Both the position numbers and the translations under genes were made by a program. Below, piece by piece: positions 50,601 to 62,600 of a stretch of DNA of 64,000 bases. The notes under the pieces were generated by a model. That model saw only the letters and a program-made list of their open reading frames with translations, had not been told where the DNA came from and searched no databases. How positions within the stretch are numbered: position 1 is the first letter of the stretch; each line of letters starts with the position of its first letter. This DNA is from Hermatobates lingyangjiaoensis (lineage: Eukaryota; Arthropoda; Insecta; Hemiptera; Hermatobatidae): positions 6,279,501 through 6,343,500 of the forward strand of contig JAPFBL010001928.1 of the NCBI GenBank assembly GCA_026182355.1. The letters are read 5' to 3'.

Positions 50601-53600
50601 CATATTCCAGAAACAGGTAATAAAAGGATCTCCAAAAATTTCATAATAATAAAAATATCTTATAGACATAGTTAATAACCTAAAAAGACAAAAAAATAAC
50701 TGGTACAAATAGAAGAAATGATATTTGAATATGAGGGATTGAAAAATGCATAACCCATCTCTTCTTCTGATGACAACAGTTTGTGAGTTATTGTTATTTG
50801 AATGAATTAATGTAGTAAAAAATTCAGAAATGGCACTATATTTCTACCAAAATAATTGATCCCATCAGAGTCACAATCAAACAAACAAGTGGAATAGGAT
50901 ATCTGGTGTGTTATTGAGAAGGGAGGAAGGAGAAAGAGGTATTTTAATGGGCAGAAAGAACAAGAGTGGTGAAAAAAAGACTGGACAAGTCAGGATAAGG
51001 AAAATAGTTAATGAAGAAATAACTAAAACTTATCTACTAGCTGTCAACTCAGTAGATAAAGCTATTGTTCTCATTAATACTGAGTCTAATTTGAATAAAC
51101 TATTACTAATGTAACGACTTGTGGACTATGTGATTTCTCTCTTGGGACGGCTACTGCAACCTAGCCTAACCTAACTGTTCATCTCAAATTGTGGAGTATT
51201 GATATTGTTTTAACTTTATTTTAATGATGATTTAATAACCTGACTCCTTTATATTTTATGATAGCATTTACATGAATTTTTTTTATATACCATGTACTTT
51301 AGTTTTCTACTAGAGTTTATGATTGACGAACCGACGTTATTATCATGAGGAAGAACTAAGCCCAATTCGAAAATTGTTCGAAATCTTTATATACATGTGC
51401 GAGAGTGTGTTCGAAAATTGTTCGAAATCTTTATATACATGTGCGAGAGTGTGTATAAACTGAAAGTTGATTTTTTTTTTTTTTTTAGACAATAGTGGCG
51501 CTTGAAGCTGGTTTAAATGTATTTGTTCTTGCTCATACTTCTGCTGGAAAAACAGTAACGGCTGAATATGCTATAGCAATGGCGGAGAGACACGGCACCA
51601 AGTTAAATCATTTACATTATTTAAGATATTAAGTGTTTCTGCTTGACAATAAAACATCTTATCTTGGTTTTTAGAGTTGTTTACACTTCTCCTATAAAAG
51701 CACTATCGAACCAAAAATTTCATGATTTCAAAAAGCTATATAAAGATAGGCTATCAGTTGGGATAATAACTGGTGACATTCAAATAAATGAAAATGCCGA
51801 TTGCCTTGTCATGACTACAGAAATATTGAGGTACAGTTCAACAAAAATTAATATTTATTAGTCTTAACATTCAGAAAATTCAGAACTACAGTTTGTAAAG
51901 AACCAAGAGTGTGTTTCTTCTTTTTTTTCATTGAGACGATAGTAAATATCAAAGGTATAAATTTTTAGAAATGATTTAAATGCCATTGAAATTTCTAGAT
52001 GTTTTCAAGTAATTGTTAGATGTCGCTCTGGTATCACATCTTGACGAATTTAATAAGTAATAATTATTTTTTTTTAGTTTAGGATTGTAAAATTATTTAG
52101 CAAAACATTTTTAGAGTTATACTAAATTAAAATTATACTAAACTGTCAGAGTTTCAATATTTTAAAAAAGTTTCTTATATTTTACTCATACAAATAATTT
52201 ATATTTATAATTTCTGGACTAATAAGTGACATCAGTGAAAGTGTCTATTGCAGGATAAATCCATATTGCATGATGGCCGATTTTATTCACGTATCTATTC
52301 TCCCCTATAGTAATTCTACTCATGTACACACAATTATACACATGTTCCAATTGAAACAATAATTCACTTAAACTTCCTAATGAATGCGACGTGCTATTTA
52401 TTTTCAAACTTGGCACTATGAAACATCTTGGACTTTGAAACTTCGACATATTTTTTTTTTACAAAACCTATTGAGATGAAAGCTATATATAACTAGCACA
52501 AAGGTTAAGATGATAAATATCTTGACTGAATAATTCGTTTTTCTTTCATCCTAAATGTTTTAGAATGAAAGCAAACATTTTCTTTTTTCCCAGGATTATT
52601 ATTATTAAATTTTCTCAAAATGTATTATTGCTGTTGTATGAAAATTAAAATTATACACTTATCCCTCTCACCATTCTAAATTATTCTAAATTGATTTTTC
52701 TCAAATTACTTTTTTGTTATTAGCTAATGTTGCCATGAATTTATTTGTAATGATCTTAATACAGTAAATATTTTTATTCCTGGAATTCACTATCAAACAT
52801 AAATTATTTTATTTTTTTATCTAACTTGTTGACATTCATTCATTATAATCTCAAAAGGATTCATTAAGGAATTTTCAATAACATCTAACGACATTAAACC
52901 ACTGAACTCGTATTTTTTTTTCTCAGAATAACAAACAAAGCATTATTTTAAGAGTATAAAATAAGTTTCAAAATAGTTATATTCAGTTATTCTATGCTGA
53001 AAATAGTTATTATATAAAAGCTGGGGTATATGAACACGTTTAAATTAGTTTTTCTTTATGTCAATAAATTTATCATATGAGGAAGTACACTAATAAGCTC
53101 ACAGTAAGTCATTTTTTTTTGTTTTTTTTTTGAATTGATGGGGAATTTCAATCCTTTTTGTTCCAATACAACAAAATGTAATTATTTATAACAAGTTAAT
53201 ATTCTCCTGTCTCATGTCATTCATTCTCCCCACGGAGGTGAATTAAACTTCAAAAACTTTTTCCTCTTCCAGCCAGTTTTCGCCTTTTTTTTTGCTTATG
53301 ATCCTTATTCGAGTGAATATATTATGGCCAAAATCCCTAATTCTTTTTATGTCTTTATCGAAATCTGGTGCCAGGTCCCAAATCATGAGGAAAGCTGTTT
53401 CCTCTGTTGGTGTTTTACTTTAAACATTTCGTACTTACTGCTTCCTCTGAGGGATAGGATACTGGTGTTTACTTGGACTATAGGGCAAGATAAGATTATC
53501 TGATTTAAAATTAATTTAAATTTTATCGGCAATCAAAATTATCTATTCATTTTTTTTTTAATACAGAATAAAAGAAGTTTGCATTGATTTATATGTTTAT

Positions 53601-56600
53601 TAATAATTATACTTCATATACGAGTATAAATAATTTTTTTTTTTAGATCAATGCTTTATGGTAACAGCGAGAAGCTTCTAGATCTAGAATTTGTTATCTT
53701 TGATGAAGTTCACTATTTCAATGATCCAGAGGTAATTTATAACTATATTAAGTTTTTTACTATTTTATTTAGTAATATTGAAATTATACAAATAAATATA
53801 TGAAATTATTTTGACTGTTTCCGTTTGCGAATCCTTAAACATTTTCCGGATTCTACTCTTAATGTTACCTCACAGATTCAGAAGGATCAAATATTTGTTT
53901 CTTTGAACCCGATAAACCCCTAAACTCAAACTCTATTATTTTTCTTTTGGATTTTCTTTCTTTATTTTAAATTTAACTAATTTTTTAATAAATTTCATTA
54001 TATTTACATTTGTCAATATAATATTATTTACCTTCAGAGTTCCTCCTCCTGTTTTGTATCCTGGCAACTATGCAATTTATATGAAGTATAGTAGTTAGGT
54101 TTTGTTGAATTTTTCTGTTTTTTCCTCTGTGATTCCGTTTATTTATTCGATGTTTCAGTGTATTTAATATATATAATATGAAACAACTGTACTCATATAT
54201 AACATAATATTCATATTATAACACAAATATAATATGTTATAAAAAGATTTCAGATAAACACGTGAAATAACAATCAATGATCAAACCACAATATGAAATA
54301 GGAAAACAAGACTAAACAACACAACATTTCATATTGTGGTTTGATCAATAATATGTTATGTATGAAACTGAAAGAGTTGTACATTTGTTTCAATTTTGCT
54401 CATTCCAGGTGTTAATGTTTTAACTTTTTCACGTTCTCTTCACTAGTTATGATAATATATTTAAATAAACTCAAGAAAAATTCATTTGTTCATAGTTTAG
54501 TTTATTTTTCGTACAATCGTCCTTTGCTCTAGAGGTAATTTCCATAAGTAATTGGCCAGAGACATGTAGACACACAAGGTAAACAACTGATAAAACTAAA
54601 TGACTATATTGAAATCACGATACACTAAAAAATCACAAGCTTTCGACCATACATTGGTCATCTTCAGGTTTAAAATATGTTAAAACTATGTATAATATCA
54701 ATAACAAATAATAAATGAATCTTTAACACTAAACAAACCCTACTATAACCTTCTTCCTTTTTGTTCGTCTTACTTTCATGTACTTAATTCTCTCCCGTTA
54801 TATTTTTGTTACACCTGTTTTGTTTAGTGTTAAAGATTCATTTATTATTTGTTATTGATATTATACATAGTTTTAACATATTTTAAACCTGAAGATGACC
54901 AATGTATGGTCGAAAGCTTGTGATTTTTTAGTTTATCGTGTTTTCAATATAGTCATTTAGTATAGTTTATGTATATGTATAATGTTTATGGGTGTGCTCT
55001 CTAATCGGGATTCGGTCAATTTTCTAGGATATAAAATCAAACTCTCGGTGCCAACGTTTCGGTTTTATTTAAAACCTTTTTTATATGCCTACAAACAAAA
55101 GGATAATAAGAAATTAATTAATTAAAGGATAATAAGAAAACGTTGGCAGCGAGAGTTTGATTTTTTATCCTAGAAAATTGACCGAATCCCAATTAGAGAG
55201 CATACCTATTCTATCAAATGGTCGATATATTATTGAATCTGCTATATATAATGTTTATGTATATAATTATATATAATATATCCATGTTTATGTACTAAAT
55301 TATGTGAAATGGTTATATTATTATTATTTTCCTTGATATTTCATATATGTCTACTACCATAATATTGATACATATATTTTCATATTGCAGAGAGGCAATG
55401 TATGGGAAGAAGTTCTGATTCTGCTTCGACCGCAGTGTCAAATTCTAATGCTGTCTGCCACTGTACCCAAACCCCTTGAGTTTGCCTCTTGGTTAGGACA
55501 GTTAAAAGAAAAGACTGTTGTCGTTGTTCAGACAACCAAACGGCCTGTTCCACTCAAACATTTTATCCATATTGAAGGCTCTTCATTATTCGTTGAAAAG
55601 ACTTATTTAATAAAAGATGCTGAAGAACCATTTAATCATGATGAGTAATACAACTCATTTTTATCTTTATTATGCCATATTAATAATAGTAATAATTTGT
55701 AGTTTATAATAACTGCTAGTTTATTTTTTTTTATTATTTAATAGCAAAATCTCATAAACTTAACAATTATTTGCATCAAATTACTAACAGCTTTTGTTGT
55801 GCAAGAATAAATGTTGTTGAGAAAAAGAATTAAATTTTAATTCGAATTAATAGTCATTAGAATTGACTGTGTAGGAAGGTAATCAAATTGAAGAGCTAGT
55901 GGGTCAATTTGGGATTTGGAAATCGATTTGTTTACACTCCTTCGGAATAGGTTTAGTGCTGGTGGTAGGAGTGGGGGAATTGACATTGGTGTTTCCTATG
56001 GGCTTAGTGGATTTCATAAGATACTGGTTGTTGGTGTTTTCTGTAGATTCTATTGTTGTGGATGTATGATGGTAATCCATATGTAAGGTATGTAAGATGG
56101 TTCTCCATACACCCACAACAATAGAGTCTACAGAAAACACCAACAACCAGTATCTTATGAAATCCACTAAGCCCATAGGAAACACCAAATTCGACGAGGT
56201 GCACTTCCAAGCAAGGACGCCAAGACCTTCATCCAACTCTATTGGAAAATTAAGTAGGGACTGTGAGCCCTCCCCTGGAGTGAAGGCTGAGGTGGCCAAG
56301 CAGACGGAATGTGCGAAGGAGAAAGGTGTCTCACGAAAAAACACCCACAACCAATAAGAAGTGTCCAAAATGATACGCAACAGGGATTGGCTCGTCTTTT
56401 TCAATATATATATATATATATATACAGAAATTAAAGGAGACTGTCCAGCGGACTTTTGAATAAAAACTGGATACCATACGAGTTCAAAATGGAAAAGAAG
56501 AGTAACACACAGGGTAAAGAAACACACTTATAAACGTGAATTTTTGGGCTATCCGTCTTCAGGAGATAAGAGAAAGGGAGACCAAGCACGTTGTAGACGC

Positions 56601-59600
56601 AACGACCGTTACAATACTAACACAACTAATTCTGTTTCTTATTTGTCTGGATTAACCATAACGCATACAACAAACGACCATGATTTTGTAAATGACCAAC
56701 TTGTAATTATAGTTGCTGAACCATCTAATTAATTATAGAATCGCCAATAACATTCATTACTTTTTTGTTTAATACAATGTTTGATTTATCTGTTATTGAT
56801 TGAATATAAATGTGATACTTATAGAAGTAAACTAAGTTTATTGCTTTGGAGAAAAAACTAGTTTATTTATAATGTTTTTATTTTAGGTTAGACAGAGCTT
56901 TAAAAATTAAAAAAAATGCTTATATGGATCGTTTAAAAGAGGTAGGCGTATGTTTTAAGTTTAACTTATTAACTTATGAGAGTTATTAGTTTATGTGTTG
57001 CATGTTATTAAATTTTAAAATCTAATCAGAGTTTTTTTTTTAACAATTGTGCTTTTTAATAATTTAAGACTATACTAGGTTCGTTCCTTGAAGAAGGTAT
57101 TATGGACAGTTTAGTGGCATAGAGTTTCAACTAAATTTTCTTAACTCCTACATCTGAGATTTATCAAGTGTATTTAATAATTTTTAACATTTATCGTTAA
57201 TTATCTCAATATTTCATCCAGAAAAAACAAAATGGGAGTCAGTTAGGAAAAAATAAATTACTAAGAAAAAGTAATTCAAACATTAAAGATGAACTATTAT
57301 TGCTGAAAAAATTGAACAATAATTTTCTTAATATGTAATGTTCACAATGAAAGAAACTTGAAAGACATGTTAATTAATTTCCCTATCACCAAACCTGTTC
57401 CTTCTTTGACCTCCTTCCTCTTAGTTTTAGGGTTATAATGTTGGACTGTAAAGTCTTGGAATGTATTATAGTTGCCATAAAAACATTAGGGAAAGAGAAC
57501 AAGAAATAGATTTGTTTATGTGGAGAGATTATTCTTCCCTTTTTTTTATTCTGCTCTTCCCCTAAATAGAAGTTTTCAGTATTTTTAAGTCATAATATTT
57601 TTTTAATATGGTTTTAGTTTTTTTTTCCTTGACAATGCCAGGTACACTGGCTAGTTTTCTTTTATGCATGTTTAGTTCTGTTTATGATATAAAGTTAACT
57701 TAGTGACGTTATAAGGAGTTGCGTTTTATATGATTAGCATAAACAATTTGTTTTTATTAATAATATTTTTGGTTGGAAATTAAAATAGAATAGAATAATA
57801 TTTGTATTTAAAGTGAAATTTGTATAAACTTTATACAAAGGAGTATTACATTACTTCATAGTTTAAAATTCACTTGCTAGTATTTTCAAGCCATAATATA
57901 ATCAATAATAACGAAATACATAAAAAACAAAACAAATAAAATCTGAAATATACTGATCTTTGAACCTTTCTTAAAAGCATATTAAATACTCATCCGTTCT
58001 CCATGTTCCACACAAGCATATGTCTGATCCTCTGAAGTCTTTTCCATTATCCAAGAAATTCTGATATCCACTGCTGTTCCAAAACGTAATAGATAAAGAC
58101 CCTGTAACTAATACCGAATCTTCTCCTAAAAGCAATTCATCATCACACTGATGTCAATCTCCACCTTTCTTCTTTACTGGTAACTTATAAAATATTTGAT
58201 ATACATGTATCTTATAGGACTCTTTTATTTTATTGATCCTATTTAATTTATTATTACACAATAATTCAGAACTATCTGTTAAAACTTAAATTGTCAATGT
58301 ACAGCTTGTCATATGTTTCTTTTACTGAGCATTCTGTTTTTTTCTCAATTTCTTTTCTAACTACCAGTAGCCGAGAACGTTTTGCTCTTAAAGCCTTGAA
58401 GTAATCCCTTTGTACACTAAACTCCTGTACCTGCTAGCAGTGAGCATTTTGGAAATTAAAATATGCTGATTTCATGTAAAGAAAAAATGATGGAGTTATA
58501 ATGTACATTATATTGAAATAGTTAAGTATGTCTCATTTCTGTTTGAACGTTTCAGAGGCCAAGTAGCACCTCTGAAAGTCAGAGTTACAACAATTTCGTG
58601 AAAAAACATTTGAAGAAACATGACAGATTACCTGCTATTGTTTTTACTTTCTCGAGGAAGAAGTGTGACCGGCTAGCATCGCACTTAAAACGAGTTGATT
58701 TAAGTTCGTCAAAAAAGGAGGAAATTCTGAAAAGATTTAACTCATACATACAACGTTTAGACCATGCTGACCAACAACTTGAACAAGTATGTACTATTTG
58801 ATTTATTGTTAAAATTGTTATTTGAAAAATGATTGAATTTAATTAGATTAGTCATTAAGACAGTTAATTTTCTTGAAATCGGTATTTATATTTAATCAAT
58901 TATATCTTGTTCTGGTTTACTATTTTTTATTATATTTGAAGGGATCATGATCAGCTAACATCAATTCACAAATGTTTTATTTATGTATAAGCTTTTGGTG
59001 TTGGTTTGTTAGCATAGTGAAAATGTATATTGTTTATTTAGCTGAATTTATGCAAATATTTCAAATTAATGATATAATTTTTTTTTAAGGTGGTAAAAGT
59101 AAGGGAGCTCTTGTGTTGTGGTATCGGTGTCCACCACAGTGGTATTCTGCCCATACTAAAAGAGATAGTTGAGAAACTCTTTGTTGAAGGTTATATTAAG
59201 GTAAATACTCCCACTTATTATTCAGGTTATTTATCTCAAGAGTACTTTGTGGTACAGAAACTGATTCATAGTAAAGGTGTTTATCGTGTTAATTATCAAA
59301 GAGTCAGTAAACTACAGCTTTGTAAGCTGGATATTTTATAAGGATGATCAGTTTATATGTTATAATTTTTTGTTTTTAGGAACGACATTTAGTTTCATGA
59401 TACCTATTGTTTCATTTTTATTTTTCAGTTATTATTTGCTACTGAAACGTTTGCTACAGGAATTAATATGCCTGCAAAGACAGTTGTGTTTGACAACTTT
59501 ATGAAATTTGATGGTACTGAAAGGCGATATCTACATCCAGCTGAATATACTCAGATGGCGGGCAGAGCTGGAAGGAGGGGAAAAGATAAGTCTGGCACGG

Positions 59601-62600
59601 TTATAATTCTAATGTGGCGATACAATGCAGACCCAAATCTTAGTAATAACCTTAAAAAAATGATAACTGGTAAGTCAGTTTATCATATTTGTAAGTCTCT
59701 TGTATATTTTCCTTTTTTTTTTTTTCAGTGAAGTTATTAAGATTTGATGACAGTTTTCTAAAGGGTTAAGTCACAGGTTCCCAAATCTTTTTCGGTTTGC
59801 GGCTCCCATAACACTTCGTATTCTTTCCGCGGCTCTCTTAATAGGTACATCCGACTTTTTTTTAATTTTTGACTTTTTAAGGATTTGGAAATCTGCTTTT
59901 TAGTTCGTTAAAGTTAGGTTAATTGAAAAATAAATTAAACACGAGCTTTAAATTCACAAATTATTGAACATAGTTTAATAATTTAAAATTATAATGGGTT
60001 GGATGGGCTTGATGTTTGCTGCACAACTTCTCAAATCTTGGAATAAAATTGGGAATAAAAGCGACTCTCATTTGTTGCTCGACGTTAATTTTTGAGCGAT
60101 ATTTACTTTTTATTACCGCGATTGCTGAAAACCCAGCTTCGCACAAATAGGGCGTTGCAAAAGGAATTAATATTCTTAGGGTTTTGCAACTAACTAGTGG
60201 GTATTCCTCTTTTATTCATACCCAAAAATCAGAAAGTTCCATGCTACCAAATTTTAACTTCAATGTTGTCTCGCAAGACAACTCAATAACAGATTCTTCT
60301 TCTGTAGAGGTAAGTTCTGATGGAGCTTTCCCTCTAAATGGGTCTTGAATCCAAGTAAATTTTTCAATGTTATCTACTTAAAAGTATTTTTCGATTGACA
60401 CTCTTCAGCACTGAACTGTCAAGTACCAACTAAGACCGGCTGGACCTTAGACGTTTCAGAAATGGCGCATATTTCGCGGCGCCATTATGACGATAGCGCG
60501 GCTCACACTTCGGGAATCACTGGGTTAGTTATTAAGTAACATATATAAATGTAAGAAGCGCCTATTCGTGTGTCCATTTACATTATACAAATACCCGATT
60601 TGAAGAGAAGGATTTCCTTTTCACTCAAATTTTCTCCGTCTTGAGAAAATATTGGTATAAAAAAAAAAACGAAAAATGAGTTCATATATAATTTAAACAA
60701 GCGTTAATAAATAGTTCTGGAACATATAATTCATTAGAAATTTAATTTTTGACAAATTTTATTTGAAACCTTTCTCTCTGTGTCGTCATTTAACACTCGA
60801 AATCTTGAAATAAGTTAAAATCCCGTTTTCTTCTCTTTAAAATCGGAGCATAAAGGAATAACCTGTGCCAGTGGTTCCCAAAATTGTGTTCGCATAACTC
60901 CACAGTTTCCAAAAAAAACAAAATAGGTTTTCCGCAAGTTATTAGAGTTCGTTTGTGTAGGTATTAAAAAAAACGGATAAGAATTTCTTCATTTCTTTAA
61001 ATCTCAACTGCTATGGCTCTTTTTAGGATATTGCCAGCTCCTATAATATGTCGTCATTGAAATTTGCTGCCTAATTTGATACCAATAGCTCTATCTAATA
61101 GTATTCTAAATAGCCTTCCTTTCATAGCTTTACCAAAGTTAGTTTAAAAATAGTATTCCAGACGGATGTTACGATATCTGTCTCCACCAGCCTAGCTCTT
61201 GTAAACAAGTTACAAATCAAAAAAGTCTGAATCTCTGAAAAAAGTTTATCAGACTCTCCTGAAGTTTAGTGATGGCCGTTTCTCAATTCTTCCTGAATTT
61301 AGAGAATTACATTTAAATGTATGCAATTTACTGTATTGTTTAAATATGTTAAGTTTTAAATTGATAGAGCTCATATATTCGATATTTTATTATTATTATT
61401 ATTATTTGAGGGTGACTATAGCACTCCGTCTTAAAAACTATTCTACTTCCCTTCTTCTCTACTAAAGTACCCCAGCAGTTAGCTTCAACGCCTCCAAGAA
61501 GCTCAGCACTTTTGCTAGTTTCAATAGTAAAGGTTTTTCTATGGTTTTGTTGAGTGTCCCGAAGCACCTACCTCTGTGTAGTAAAGTTCCCTTATAGTCA
61601 GTCAGCAGGTACAACGGTGTTTTTTCCTCTTCTTTGCAGAATCTGCATAAACCATCATTGATAATGTCCATTCAGGCTCCCTACGTTTCAGGAGAAAGTA
61701 ACTTCCTTTCTCCTTCTTCGGGTCCTTAGGTGCACCTGTGGGAGGTTGGCTCCCACTAGTTAGCGCTTTTGGACCCCCTGAGCTTCCGGAGGATGGTCTC
61801 CGCACTTCCTTCTCCTTAGTATCATACAGGAGAAAATCCCTCTTTCTCTATCGGTGGTATTTTGTCCGCTCCAGCAGAGCACCGCATACTGTAGTAAGAC
61901 TATTTACTCAAGAAGGTCGCCTGGTACCCTTGTTCATAATACAGTAACCCCTATATCATCCATCCTTCGGCACAGATCGCATAACACCTTAGATTGGGGC
62001 TGGGATAAAAGGAGGGGATTTGGGGATTAGGAAGGTTGTGAAACGAAAGTGGTCAGGCCCAGTCCCTGATTACCTTCTCCTCGTCTTTCGTTTGTCCCTA
62101 TATAAAGCAGGTTAACAGGGTAGCCTCGTGAAGGCCGAATATCGGAGTTGAGTATTAGAGGAGCTTAATCACTACATTACTACCCCATATTCGACCTTAT
62201 ATATCCAGTTGGGATTAAAATTCTTAATCAGACCCTAGAACAAAAGAAGCAAACAAATTAAACACAGAGTATAAGCTGAGTTTTTTATTTTTTGTAGGAG
62301 AAGTCCAAAGTTTGAATTCTCAGTTCAGATGGAGGTATTCAATAATTCTGAACTCATTTAAAACAAGAAGTGATTTTTCAATGAATTCCTTCCTGAATGC
62401 AACTTTTAAACACTACAGACATAAGGCATTGTAAGTATCATTAATATTTAACTTTATATATATATATATATATATATATTTATAAAATTGACTAATGAGA
62501 ACATAGTAGAATCCATTTTTTATGTTAAGAGCTTTTATAAAAATCAACATTATAAAGTAATAAAATTCACCGAGTACAATAAATTTATTATTCGTATCGA

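Noticed and set aside
55904..56527. A 207-aa minus-strand frame and overlapping plus-strand frame
   Set aside because: The symmetry comes from the palindrome at 55980-56195, and the frame also runs through a TA tract. No recognisable domain.
59961..60146. Host gene encoding [18 protein letters not shown]
   Set aside because: The sequence is the C-terminus of a hAT transposase inside an element with terminal repeats, not a host exon.
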